A stretch of DNA of 64,000 nucleotides from Lentisphaerae bacterium GWF2_38_69 (GTDB lineage Bacteria; Verrucomicrobiota; Lentisphaeria; Victivallales; GWF2-38-69): NCBI GenBank assembly GCA_001803205.1, contig MHBE01000035.1:1-64000 (forward strand), in the 5' to 3' direction. A program made the position numbers and the translations under genes. The notes beneath the pieces were generated by a model. It saw nothing but the letters and a program-made list of their open reading frames with translations. It did not search any database and was not told where the DNA came from. Positions 33,303-42,163 of the stretch are shown here, one piece after another; positions within the stretch are counted from its first letter, which is position 1; each line of letters opens with the position of its first letter.

Positions 33303-33791
33303 TCAATTTTTTGGCTCTTCTCTGTATTCGTTTAGGATGTTCGGTAAATCACCTTTTTTGAGATTACCATATGTTTTGCCATTGACAAGGATAACTGGAG
33401 CAAGTCCGCAGCATCCTACGCAGCGCACAATCTCAATGGAAAATTTACCATCTTCAGTTACAGCATTGACTCCGATTCCCAGAATGCTTTCAAGTTCGGC
33501 TATCAGGTCATTACCGCCCTTCAGGTAACAAGCTGTACCCATACACACAGAAACTTTGAATTTCCCAGGTTTTTTCAGCTTGAAAATATGATAGAAGGTG
33601 ATTATGCCGTAGATCTTTGCCAGAGGAAGATCGATCATTCTCGAAACTTCTATTGCTACGGCTCTGGGCACAAAGCCATAAACTTCCTGCACCTTATGGA
33701 GAATCATTATCTCCTTGCCTTTCTTGTCTTTCCATTCCTCAATGAAATCAAGAAGGCGCGTATCTAGTTGAACATCTTTTTGAGTTTTCAT
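33303..33791 (-). CDS. hndA: NuoE-like hydrogenase subunit (HndA type)
   Basis: A 162-residue subunit of the NuoE/24-kDa family that binds one [2Fe-2S] cluster through CMGTAC and CVGCC. YGFVPRAVAIEVSRMIDLPLAKIYGIITFYHIF is the conserved helical N-terminal part. First gene of the operon; the promoter should lie in the 133-bp gap shared with the divergent membrane-protein gene, which holds a 14-bp palindrome. Confidence 0.93.
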   Translation of the reverse strand: MKTQKDVQLDTRLLDFIEEWKDKKGKEIMILHKVQEVYGFVPRAVAIEVSRMIDLPLAKIYGIITFYHIFKLKKPGKFKVSVCMGTACYLKGGNDLIAELESILGIGVNAVTEDGKFSIEIVRCVGCCGLAPVILVNGKTYGNLKKGDLPNILNEYREEPKN

Positions 33792-33863
33792 TTAGCTGCC
33801 CTCCAACTTTTTGTTTTGTTATATAAACTTTAAATTAAAAACCATTACTTTTAGTTTTAGAGC

Positions 33864-33877
33864 TGGCGCTAGCGCCA
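33864..33877. promoter_or_regulatory. 14-bp perfect palindrome in divergent gap
   Basis: TGGCGCTAGCGCCA, GC-rich in an AT-rich gap between hndA and the membrane-protein gene at 33925. It could be an operator for either side, or the closing stem of a short transcript. No known regulator consensus is matched. Confidence 0.35.
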
Positions 33878-33924
33878 ATTCAAAATAAAATACAAAAAAC
33901 AGCACATTCTAAATAATCATAGCT

Positions 33925-34809
33925 ATGAAGACAAAAAATTTCTCTATCCGTTTATCAATAAAAGAGGGTTTTCGCGGTTTTGGCAAATGGTGGATACCCC
34001 TCTGCTCGGTATCTTTAGTGATTCTATTAAGCCAGTCATGGCTGTCAAATATTGCAATGAAATACTCTGATTCGGCAAAATACCTGTCTCCTTTCTATAA
34101 AGCGTTTAAAGAATTTGAACTTGAAATGACAAGCATTGAAACTGCCAGCTATGCTTTCGTCAACTTAAGAAATAAGATCGCAGAACTGGGCGCTCAAATG
34201 GGAAGCTCTTACGACTTTCATCTTTTTGCAGGAAAAATCAGCACCGCCTTTATACTCATCTTTATTATCCTCTGCCTTCTTTATATTGTTACTATCATCA
34301 TTTCCAAAATGTCCGTAAGCAAAAATACCCAAAAGATAGACATAAAGAAAACAATTATGCATACTCCTGTCATGTCTCTTAGTTATTTTGTGCTCTGCAT
34401 AGTCAAGGTGCTTCCTTTCAGCATCTCATTTCTTATTCCGTTCTTTTTTTTCATATTGAATCTATCTTCCTCGACAGGAGAGGTATCGGGTCTATATGTA
34501 GTTATTCAATGGTTATCGATCCTCTTTATCTCATTTCTTATTTTTGTTTCAGGGATAGTTCTTTATATCAGGCTCTACTTTACCGGATTCATAATTACTG
34601 AAGAATCTGTAAATCCCTTCAAAGCCATTACTAAAAGCATAATTCTGACAAAAGGGCTGTTTATTAAAGTAGGAGTGCTGTTCATTGTGACAACGATAAT
34701 AGACATAGTCTCTCTTATCAGCGTAATTGGATTTATACCGGCAAATAGTATTAAGTACACACTGAGGGCTTCAGCATACCGGCAGATACTGGACAAAGAA
34801 ACCTTATGA
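33925..34809 (+). CDS. Multi-span membrane protein, function unknown
   Basis: A 294-residue protein with about six membrane spans: one near residues 25-40, one near 105-128, and a group after 150. The section YIRLYFTGFIITEESVNPFKAITKSIILTKGLF recalls the repeated pattern of DUF975 or GDPD-membrane-domain proteins, in which a charged amphipathic loop precedes a pair of helices. The similarity is too loose to name a family. It is divergent from the hydrogenase operon and followed by an overlapping short remnant frame. Confidence 0.6.
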   Translation: MKTKNFSIRLSIKEGFRGFGKWWIPLCSVSLVILLSQSWLSNIAMKYSDSAKYLSPFYKAFKEFELEMTSIETASYAFVNLRNKIAELGAQMGSSYDFHLFAGKISTAFILIFIILCLLYIVTIIISKMSVSKNTQKIDIKKTIMHTPVMSLSYFVLCIVKVLPFSISFLIPFFFFILNLSSSTGEVSGLYVVIQWLSILFISFLIFVSGIVLYIRLYFTGFIITEESVNPFKAITKSIILTKGLFIKVGVLFIVTTIIDIVSLISVIGFIPANSIKYTLRASAYRQILDKETL

Positions 34810-34892
34810 ATCTTTTATACGCACTTCTTCTGACTTTATTTGCCGGATTTATAAATGGTTCCTGCATCGCTCAAAAAAAGACACTTAAATAA
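34806..34892 (+). pseudogene. Short hydrophobic frame, probable transporter remnant
   Basis: A 28-codon frame overlaps the preceding stop (ATGA) and reads YALLLTLFAGFINGSCIAQK, like the first helix of a sugar or drug/metabolite transporter. A second hydrophobic stretch follows in a different frame up to about 34964 and ends KLYK-less at a stop. Together they look like the two ends of a decayed membrane protein. A functional small membrane peptide cannot be excluded. Confidence 0.35.
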
Positions 34893-35037
34893 AGATACAT
34901 TCCAGCATTCTGACATTTGTCGCGGCAATAATTATATTTTCTCTTAGCGCAGTATTTAAATAGTTATTGAATTTTACTAATTATTACAGATAATTCTATC
35001 TTATCGTTCTATTCTAAATTTTATGGAGTTCATACCT

Positions 35038-35433
35038 ATGATCAAAAAAATCCTGACTATCTTACTGTTTACGCTTTCACTCTCTCTCACAGCTAACCAG
35101 GGAATCAATACAAATCCCAACCCTGATATACAGCAATCTCCTTCTGCTCCCGGCGGAGCACAAGTTCAGAACCATCCATCAGACAATAATTTTCAGCCTC
35201 CGGAAAATCCTCCTCAGGATGCGTTTCAGCAGTTCGGCACAGATGAAGGAACAGAATCAGCTAAAATAAAAACACCCGATCCTTCTTCTCCGATTTTTGA
35301 CATAAAAACAACTCATGGTTCAATAATAATAAAGAAACTCCCTGCAAAACCAGAAACTGACACTGGAAAAAATTCTGACACGGCAAAATCTAATCCATCA
35401 ATTACTAATCCCGATACTCAAAAAACCAAATAA
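35038..35433 (+). CDS. Small Pro/Asn/Ser-rich exported protein
   Basis: A 131-residue protein with an N-terminal signal peptide (KKILTILLFTLSLSLTANQ) and then a low-complexity region rich in Pro, Asn, Gln, Ser and Asp. A short ordered patch (SPIFDIKTTHGSIIIKKLP) lies near residue 95. The ATG at 35038 is chosen because it starts the signal peptide directly and GGAG lies upstream. No family recognised; an exported linker-like or surface protein is likely. It precedes a DUF218 gene by 22 bp on the same strand. Confidence 0.6.
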   Translation: MIKKILTILLFTLSLSLTANQGINTNPNPDIQQSPSAPGGAQVQNHPSDNNFQPPENPPQDAFQQFGTDEGTESAKIKTPDPSSPIFDIKTTHGSIIIKKLPAKPETDTGKNSDTAKSNPSITNPDTQKTK

Positions 35434-35455
35434 CTTTTAATTTTAAGTAATCACT

Positions 35456-36577
35456 ATGCCATTAGAAACTTTAAAACCTGAAAATAAATCTTTTAAATTC
35501 AATAAATATCTAGTTTTATCAATCTGCGTGGCAGTAGCTTTTCTGGCAGGATTGGCTGTAGGATATCTTCCATATTTATTAAGTTACAGATCCTACCTAA
35601 AAGACCAGCCGGAACTAAATAACTATGTCCAGCAAGCTATCAAGTATTATTGGAGCGGAGGGGACATTAAAAAAGCTGAAAGTGAAATCTTCAAAGGAAT
35701 CACTCTAAGCGGCAACCTTGACGCGGTTGAGCTGCTTTTCAGCAAAGCAGTAGAACTTGTTCCGGAAAGAGTGGATCTCAAATACTGCCTGGCCTCTACG
35801 CAGATACTTAAAGGAGATTATAGCAATGGCCTGAACACATATAAAGAAATAATCAATTCAGACCACTTTGCCTTTAATGCTGAAATTCTTTACAGTTTCT
35901 ATTCAAAATCTCTCGGGTATAGCGCAGATTATGAAAGCAGCCTTAAACAGTTGAGCAAAGAGTATCCCGAACAAACTGAAAAGTACTTGAAGATAGTTTT
36001 GAATGCAGACAATATTATTAAATCGCGTCTCAATGTCAAAGCAGAAAAATACCCTTTCAAGAAAGGCGCTATAGTAATTCTTGGTTATGCTCTGGACAAT
36101 GAGGGCAAGGCTCAGCCAACTTTGATTGAAAGGTTAAAACAAGGCCTGGTGCTTTTCAGACTTAACAGAAGTTTCAAAATAATTGTTACCGGCGGGATGG
36201 CTCATGGCGGTGTTACAGAATCTTTCGTTATGAAAAAATGGCTTATTGAAAACAGCGTACCTGAAAGTTCGATAATTATCGAGGATCAGTCGAAAGATAC
36301 TGTCGGAAACGCACTTAATACAACACAGATTTTAATAGAAAACGGTTTTGAAAATGCCTCAATTGTTACCAGCGCAAGCCACATTAGAAGAGCCTTAGCC
36401 CTCTTTAACCAGGCATGCATCCAGAGTGGAAATCAGATTCAATTAACCAATCTGGTCTATCTAGACTATCCTTCTATAGAAGAGGCTTCAGCAATGACAA
36501 ATAAAGAATTATCCATAATCTACAGAGACTTATTCAGAACAGCAGGCATATGGGCATACCCTTGCATTCAAAACTGA
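35456..36577 (+). CDS. Membrane-anchored DUF218 (SanA/YdcF-like) protein
   Basis: A 373-residue protein. One membrane helix (about residues 20-42) anchors it; residues 60-190 are helical with a TPR-like look; residues 195-350 form a DUF218 domain (AIVILGYAL, PTLIERLKQGLVLF, IIVTGG, ESFVMKKWLIENSVPESSIIIEDQSKDTVGNALNT, IVTSASHIRRALALF). DUF218 proteins act in envelope functions such as cyclic enterobacterial common antigen or vancomycin barrier in Escherichia coli (ElyC, SanA). The likely site of action is outside the inner membrane. Confidence 0.8.
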   Translation: MPLETLKPENKSFKFNKYLVLSICVAVAFLAGLAVGYLPYLLSYRSYLKDQPELNNYVQQAIKYYWSGGDIKKAESEIFKGITLSGNLDAVELLFSKAVELVPERVDLKYCLASTQILKGDYSNGLNTYKEIINSDHFAFNAEILYSFYSKSLGYSADYESSLKQLSKEYPEQTEKYLKIVLNADNIIKSRLNVKAEKYPFKKGAIVILGYALDNEGKAQPTLIERLKQGLVLFRLNRSFKIIVTGGMAHGGVTESFVMKKWLIENSVPESSIIIEDQSKDTVGNALNTTQILIENGFENASIVTSASHIRRALALFNQACIQSGNQIQLTNLVYLDYPSIEEASAMTNKELSIIYRDLFRTAGIWAYPCIQN

Positions 36578-36600
36578 AATTGTCCGATCCCCTTATTCTT

Positions 36601-37041
36601 TCAATCAATTCTAGGCAGAGTTACTATTGAGAACCAGAAAGATTCGATTGAGAGGACTATTTTTTTGAATTGCTCAAAGTCCAGAGGTTTTGTCACATAG
36701 CAATTTGCATGAGAAGTATAAGCTCTTATGATATCCTCTTCGGCTCTTGAAGAAGTAAGCACAACCACTGGAATTGCTTTGAGTTTGTTATTGTTTTTTA
36801 TTTCATTCAAGATGTCTCTTCCGTCAATATCAGGCAAATTAAGATCAAGCAGAATAAGTTCAGGTGTAATCGCTTCAGAAAAACGCCCTCTTTTAAAAAG
36901 AAAATCAAGAGCATCTCTTCCGTTCATAACAACATGGAGATTATTTTTAAATTTGCATTTGAGCAATGCCTCTTTTGCAATTTCAACATCACAGATATTA
37001 TCTTCTATTAGCAGTATTTCTGCCGGCTTTAATCTTTCCAT
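36601..37041 (-). CDS. Single-domain response regulator (Rcp1-like)
   Basis: A 146-residue receiver domain without output domain. The acidic pair is in LLIEDN, the phospho-acceptor Asp in LILLDLNLPDIDG, the Thr/Ser in VVVLTSS and the Lys in YVTKPLDF. The ALLKCKFKNNLHVVMNGRDALDFLFKRG section is typical of the Rcp1 group that serves phytochrome-like kinases. It follows the histidine kinase gene by 68 bp on the same strand and is its likely partner. Confidence 0.92.
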   Translation of the reverse strand: MERLKPAEILLIEDNICDVEIAKEALLKCKFKNNLHVVMNGRDALDFLFKRGRFSEAITPELILLDLNLPDIDGRDILNEIKNNNKLKAIPVVVLTSSRAEEDIIRAYTSHANCYVTKPLDFEQFKKIVLSIESFWFSIVTLPRID

Positions 37042-37109
37042 ACAAAATTGTCCTTTTTTATTTTATTAGTTGTATCTAAAGTCAAACATTGCCTAAGTAA
37101 AATTAAAAT

Positions 37110-39014
37110 TCATGGAATGAGAAAGTAAAATTTAGTTCCTTTCCCTGTTTCTGACTCCACCCATATTCTGCCGTAGTGCCTGTCAACTATTTTTTTGCAT
37201 ATAGACAAACCAATTCCACAACCCGGATAATCTTCTTTGGAGTTTAACCTCTTGAACATTATGAATATTCTCTCATAGTGTTTAGATTCTATGCCTATTC
37301 CATTGTCTTCAACAGAAAAAATATTCCCTTCATGCGACTTATTGCATGAAATATGTATTTTAGGAGCTTCCTCTTTTCTTCTGAATTTTAGAGAGTTTGT
37401 AAGAAGATTCTGAAAAAGCTGGATTATTTGAATTTCATCAGCTTTTATTACAGGAAGTTTGTCATTTGTTATTACAGCATTATTTACCCTCACCGATTCC
37501 ATAAGATTTCCTATAGCTATAGAAAGAGCTTTATTTGCATCAAACTCAGCGAAAGGCTCAGCTTTTGTAGATACCCTGGAGAGCTCTAACAACGATGAAA
37601 TAAGCTCAGACATCCTTCTGCATCCACCTGTGGCAAAGTTCATAAACATTGTAGTTTTTTCGTCAAGTTTCCCTTTGAACTTTTCTTCTATAATCATTAC
37701 GGACGAAGAGATAGTTCGAAGAGGTTCCTGGAGGTCATGAGATGCCACGTAAGCAAACTGTTCAAGTTCTGCGTTTGATTTTTTTAAATCCTCAACAGCT
37801 TTTTTCAGCTTGTTTTCCGACACAACTAAATCTGCTTCTTTTTGCATCCTCTCGAAAACTTCTTTATCTAGATTTTCTTTTGAGGTCATTGTTTCCTTGA
37901 GTTTTGCTGTCATTTCGTCAAAACTCCTTGATAGCTGTCCTATTTCATTCTTTGATAGTGTTCCTACTCTATACTCCAGATCTCCTGCTCCTATCTTTTT
38001 CATCCCTTCATTAAGCAATGTTATCGGACTAGAAAGAATTCTTGATATCATATAGGCGGTAAATATTGCTATTACAAAGAACAAAATTGTAAGCCAAATA
38101 GTAAAACACATACGGTCATCAACTTCTGCAAAGGCTTCTGAAGTATTTATTTTTAGAACCATTCCCATATTTTTTACCTGTAAAGGTCTCCATGCAGCAA
38201 TAATTTCATTACCGACATAATCGTTTATAATGCCGCTTCCAGGCATTCCTTCTGTAGCTTGGATCATTGGTATATTAAAAGATTTGTTCGGAATTGAAAA
38301 TTTAAAGTGTCCCGTTTTTCCAGGAGAAAATTTAAGAGGAGAGATAAAAACAATATCGTTTTTATTCAGAGCCGCAAGTACCACCTCACCAGTATACCCC
38401 AAGCCAATACTACTTGAGATAACCGAATAGAGCACATCTGCATTTATTTCAGCCATTGAAAAGCCGATTAGATTCCCTCTATCATTTTTAATAGGAACTA
38501 CAATAAGTATTTTATAAGTACCCTGAATATCTGTTGCTTCAGATATCCATAATCCATTAGACCATGTTTCCAAATTTTTCTTCGTAGCAAGAGGCGCAGG
38601 CTTATTATATAGTACCATCTTTTCTTCATTGGGAGAATAAACGACTCTGCCTTCAGGCGAAATCAGCATAAAATCTGAAACATTAAGAGCCTTATCGAAT
38701 CCTTTAAATTGTTCGTTTATCTGCTCATATGCTTCATTCAGTCCAGGACTGCTCTTGTCTATAGTAAGCTTTGATATCAGAGGAAGATTCTTAACTATAT
38801 TATAATATTTCTGCGTAGCTAAAACACTTCTCTCAATACCGTCAAGATATATCGACATTTTCTCTACATTAATGTCAGCAAGAGAATTCAAATTTTTTAT
38901 GCTCTGCTCTATTATGTATGACTTTGATTTATAAAATGAAATATAACCTTCCAGCATGATTGGAATTAATGTCAATAGAGTCAGTGAGATAAAAAATGTA
39001 GTCTTTATTTTCAT
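37110..39014 (-). CDS. Membrane sensor histidine kinase (Cache-HAMP-HisKA)
   Basis: A 634-residue kinase. An N-terminal helix, an extracytoplasmic double-Cache-like sensor (about 35-290, with LSGLW-like WSNGLWISEATDIQGTYKI), a second helix (about 300-322), a HAMP linker, a coiled coil, then the kinase core. The phospho-His lies in QFAYVASHDLQEPLRTISS, the pattern of Cph1-type kinases; the N-box is LLTNSLKF and the G boxes are VEDNGIGIESKHYERIF and GCGIGLSICKKIV. The Cache domain suggests sensing of a small extracellular molecule. It probably phosphorylates the regulator just downstream. Confidence 0.92.
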   Translation of the reverse strand: MKIKTTFFISLTLLTLIPIMLEGYISFYKSKSYIIEQSIKNLNSLADINVEKMSIYLDGIERSVLATQKYYNIVKNLPLISKLTIDKSSPGLNEAYEQINEQFKGFDKALNVSDFMLISPEGRVVYSPNEEKMVLYNKPAPLATKKNLETWSNGLWISEATDIQGTYKILIVVPIKNDRGNLIGFSMAEINADVLYSVISSSIGLGYTGEVVLAALNKNDIVFISPLKFSPGKTGHFKFSIPNKSFNIPMIQATEGMPGSGIINDYVGNEIIAAWRPLQVKNMGMVLKINTSEAFAEVDDRMCFTIWLTILFFVIAIFTAYMISRILSSPITLLNEGMKKIGAGDLEYRVGTLSKNEIGQLSRSFDEMTAKLKETMTSKENLDKEVFERMQKEADLVVSENKLKKAVEDLKKSNAELEQFAYVASHDLQEPLRTISSSVMIIEEKFKGKLDEKTTMFMNFATGGCRRMSELISSLLELSRVSTKAEPFAEFDANKALSIAIGNLMESVRVNNAVITNDKLPVIKADEIQIIQLFQNLLTNSLKFRRKEEAPKIHISCNKSHEGNIFSVEDNGIGIESKHYERIFIMFKRLNSKEDYPGCGIGLSICKKIVDRHYGRIWVESETGKGTKFYFLIP

Positions 39015-39151
39015 TTAATTTTTTTCCAACTTACTGTAAACAAACTTATTACTGAATAATTAGCATTTTAACTATCAATATCTTGCAAATCCACTTTTTG
39101 CCGAGATAATTATAACAAGAAATCTTAGAATATCTTTATAGAATAGAAACA

Positions 39152-40171
39152 ATGACTTCCACTAAACAAAAACATATCCTCCTTGTTGAAGATGACACGG
39201 CTTCAGCAGAAATAACCATATTCAAACTTGAACAAGCAGGCTACAAAGGAACGACAACTTCAACTGGCGAAGAAGCTATCAGGAAAGTTATTAATGAACA
39301 AAATATTGTAGATATTATCCTCATGGATGTAAATCTCGGTGAAAGCCTGGATGGGATTGAAATCGCCAGGGAAATTCTAAAAATTGTTAATATCCCAATA
39401 ATATTCCTTTCGTCCACTCTTGATATCGATACGCTCAGAAAAACAGAAAATCTTGCATCATACGGATACCACTTGAAAAGCACAGACTTCACAGCACTAA
39501 TAACTTCAATAAAAATGGCTCTGAAACTCCATGAAGCCAATATCAAAATAGAAAAACTCTTAACAGAAAAAGAATTATTGCTAAAGGAAGTGCACCATAG
39601 AATCAAAAACAACATGTCATCTGTGGTAGCTATGCTCTCCCTTCAAGCTTATTCGACTAACAGGGATGATGTCAAAAATGCGCTGAACGAAGCCTCTGGC
39701 AGAGTTCTTACAATGATGCATCTGTACGACAGGCTTTACCGTTCTGAAACCCTCAGCATATTATCTGGCAAAGACTATTTGCTGGCATTGCTTAAGTCAA
39801 TTTCAGAGATTTACGCAAAATCTGATATCCAAATTAAATATGACATCAGCGATGTACAGCTAGACCCAAAAGTCCTATCCCAGATAGGTATAATTATAAA
39901 TGAGCTTATAACAAATTCTATAAAATATGCTTTTGTCGATAAAACAAAAGGATATATAACTCTACAGGTAAAACCTTCAGGGAATGATCTTCTGATAGTT
40001 TATAAAGACAATGGATCAGGCATACCATCCGAACTTATTCAAGCTAAAGGTGCAGGGTTCGGGTTACAGCTTATAGACAGCCTTATAGAACAGCTTAATG
40101 CTCAAATGCAAATCGAGACATGCGACGGCACGAAATTTACCATAAAAATTCCATTGGACGAAAGTAAATAA
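39152..40171 (+). CDS. Receiver-HisKA_2 histidine kinase
   Basis: A 339-residue soluble signal protein. Residues 8-125 form a receiver (LLVEDD; phospho-acceptor Asp in IILMDVNLGE; the Lys near SYGYHLKS). Residues 140-210 contain the HisKA_2 motif EVHHRIKNNMSSVVAMLSLQA with its His, and residues 230-335 the ATPase (IINELITNSIKYAF, YKDNGSGIP, GFGLQLIDSL). Receiver-first kinases of this type relay phosphate from another kinase. It is divergent from the Cache kinase, with 137 bp between the starts. Confidence 0.9.
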   Translation: MTSTKQKHILLVEDDTASAEITIFKLEQAGYKGTTTSTGEEAIRKVINEQNIVDIILMDVNLGESLDGIEIAREILKIVNIPIIFLSSTLDIDTLRKTENLASYGYHLKSTDFTALITSIKMALKLHEANIKIEKLLTEKELLLKEVHHRIKNNMSSVVAMLSLQAYSTNRDDVKNALNEASGRVLTMMHLYDRLYRSETLSILSGKDYLLALLKSISEIYAKSDIQIKYDISDVQLDPKVLSQIGIIINELITNSIKYAFVDKTKGYITLQVKPSGNDLLIVYKDNGSGIPSELIQAKGAGFGLQLIDSLIEQLNAQMQIETCDGTKFTIKIPLDESK

Positions 40172-40280
40172 CACTCACAGCAGAGCAACAGGACTTTTGA
40201 GTTCCCATTACTATCAGGTCTGGCTGATATTCATCAATTTGGGATAAAATAACTTCTGTTATTATAAGCTTCTGTCGACT
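40172..40280 (-). pseudogene. Remnant of a UspA-family universal stress protein
   Basis: The minus strand reads KLIITEVILSQIDEYQPDLI followed by VMGTQK, which is the helix and nucleotide-binding end of a Usp domain. Start, most of the domain and a proper stop are lacking. It sits in the gap between two convergent genes. Confidence 0.4.
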
Positions 40281-40323
40281 ATATTTATCATCTCAACGTA
40301 GCTATTACCCTGTTCTTTGTCTC

Positions 40324-40674
40324 TTAAGCCGAAACCGAAAACCATTTTTTGAGCTTGGAATTTTGATCTTCCATATCCAATAACTGCTGTTCCTCTTTTT
40401 CTTCATCTTTAATTATTTCATAAAAACTACAGTTTTCGCACCTGTGAGAACACTTATCTACTGGCGCAGTCAACCCTGACAACCTTCTTGTCTCATTAGT
40501 ATCTAAATCAAGAAACTTGGAAACACAACCGCAAACTCTCCCACCGTTTACTCCGCCACAGATACCATCAGTTACCTGCAATGTGGCGACAGGACAAACT
40601 CCTAATAAGATTGAATTCTTTCCCTCGGGTTCTCTTCCGCATTTCTTGAATTCCCAGCAATTTAATTTCTTCAT
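40324..40674 (-). CDS. Cys-rich two-CW-type protein
   Basis: A 116-residue cytoplasmic protein with 11 or so Cys. It opens with LNCWEFKKCGREPEG, the CWxxxxCG pattern of two-CW domain proteins, then LGVCPVA, GICGGVNGGRVCGCV and KCSHRCENCSFYE. Metal or cluster binding is likely. The ATG at 40674 follows an excellent GGAGG site; an earlier ATG would add an unlikely hydrophobic leader. Proteins of this kind often accompany signalling genes in anaerobes, and here it lies between sensory genes. Specific role unknown. Confidence 0.7.
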   Translation of the reverse strand: MKKLNCWEFKKCGREPEGKNSILLGVCPVATLQVTDGICGGVNGGRVCGCVSKFLDLDTNETRRLSGLTAPVDKCSHRCENCSFYEIIKDEEKEEQQLLDMEDQNSKLKKWFSVSA

Positions 40675-40870
40675 GATTCCTCCCCCTTCCTTTTTGCGGT
40701 TTAATAGTTTCGTGTTCTTTGAAACCAAACTATTTCTAATTTCATAAATTATAGACGCAATATTTAACCAGATAAAAAATATTTTTACAAATATTTTATA
40801 TATCATACATAATTAGTGCGATTACTGACATTTGCTGTATAATAATAAAACATAAAAAGGAATTTTTCAT

Positions 40871-41992
40871 ATGAAACTATATGTTGAAAAGCTCAAAGCA
40901 TGCCGGAAAAAGAAGAAAACTACATCTGAAGAACTGGCTGTAAAAATGGGAATAACCAGATCAACTCTGAGTCTCTGGGAGAATTCCAAGATAGTACCTT
41001 CTGAATTTAAAATAAGAATGCTGGCAAAAATTCTTGATGTTCCAATTAATGAAATTTCTGACCTTCCCCCAGAAAAGCATCTATCGGAAACCAATCTTGA
41101 GCCTTTGCGTTCAAGCATTAAATCCCTTCTCGAGGAAAATAAAAATGAAAGTTTAAATGAGACTCATAAACTCTGTTCAAAAATTATGTTTATGCACAAG
41201 GAATTGTCAGATGCTAAACTGATTATAAAAGCCATGGTATCATCTCTCCCGTTGCCTCTATATATTAAAGGACCTAATCTCAGATATTTGGCGGCCAATG
41301 AAGCATTCTTAAAGAATCTCTCTTTAAATAAAAACTATGATGTCATAGAGAAAACAGATTCAGATTTTTTCCCTGTTAATGAAGCCAAAATAAATGAAGA
41401 AATGGATAAAGATGTTCTTTCTTCGGGAAAAAGCATTATGAACAAAGAATGCTTTATCCCATGCTCCAGAAAAACCAAACAAGGTATTATTTCAAAAATT
41501 CCAATTCTTGATTCTGAAGGAAAGACTGAGGGAATATTATGCTATTACATAGATATAACAGAACGCAAACTGGCAGAAAAACTGAGGGAAAAACAGCAAA
41601 TTGAACTGGAGAGACAGAATAAGGAGATAAAAACTGCAAATGCCGAAGTTACAGCAGCTCGCTCAAAATATTTCGATCTTTTCAATCTCTCTCCCGTAGG
41701 TTATTTAATCATAGATGAAGCAAACTTAATACTTGAAGCTAATCTGCTGGCTTCCGGTTTATTATCATACCCAAGAGACTTGTTGATTAATAAGCCTCTT
41801 CCTCGATTCCTTCTTCAGGAGTACAAAGAAATATACTTACTTGCATCAAAGCAGCTTCTTGAAAACGGAGTGCATCATGAATCTAAAATCAAACTATTGA
41901 AAAAAGACGGAACATCCTTCTTAATAAATATGTCTTTGACTTCTATGCAGAGAAACAATGAAAAAAAACTAATTCTAGTTACATTATTTTGA
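40871..41992 (+). CDS. XRE-family HTH with two PAS domains, probably truncated
   Basis: A 373-residue protein. Residues 5-60 form an XRE helix-turn-helix (CRKKKKTTSEELAVKMGITRSTLSLWEN). A first PAS domain covers about 125-235 and ends DITERKLAEKLREK, then a coiled coil and a second PAS from about 265 to the end. The frame stops at KKLILVTLF, just where a DITERK-like ending should appear, and an IS110 remnant begins within a few bases. An output domain may have been lost. It resembles the protein at 45378-46448 in layout. Confidence 0.8.
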   Translation: MKLYVEKLKACRKKKKTTSEELAVKMGITRSTLSLWENSKIVPSEFKIRMLAKILDVPINEISDLPPEKHLSETNLEPLRSSIKSLLEENKNESLNETHKLCSKIMFMHKELSDAKLIIKAMVSSLPLPLYIKGPNLRYLAANEAFLKNLSLNKNYDVIEKTDSDFFPVNEAKINEEMDKDVLSSGKSIMNKECFIPCSRKTKQGIISKIPILDSEGKTEGILCYYIDITERKLAEKLREKQQIELERQNKEIKTANAEVTAARSKYFDLFNLSPVGYLIIDEANLILEANLLASGLLSYPRDLLINKPLPRFLLQEYKEIYLLASKQLLENGVHHESKIKLLKKDGTSFLINMSLTSMQRNNEKKLILVTLF

Positions 41993-41996
41993 CGAC

Positions 41997-42114
41997 CGAC
42001 ACAGATCATTTTACGCATTACGGCTCCCAATGCTGCCATTTTAGTTTTTCCTTTTATAACCAGCATTGTATAAAATCTGTTTTTGAAACTGCTGCAGTAT
42101 TTTCTTCTTTCCAA
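41997..42114 (-). mobile_element. IS110-family transposase 3' remnant
   Basis: The minus strand reads NRFYTMLVIKGKTKMAALGA then VMRKMICVG, the well-conserved C-terminal end of IS110-type transposases (GKxKxxALxAVMRKLL). Everything before it is missing, as is the last part. It abuts the cut end of the XRE-PAS gene, so insertion followed by deletion probably truncated that gene. Confidence 0.6.
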
Positions 42115-42163
42115 TTCACTACACTATAGAGTCTCATAGTATTCAGGCTCTGCAAAATTGGCA

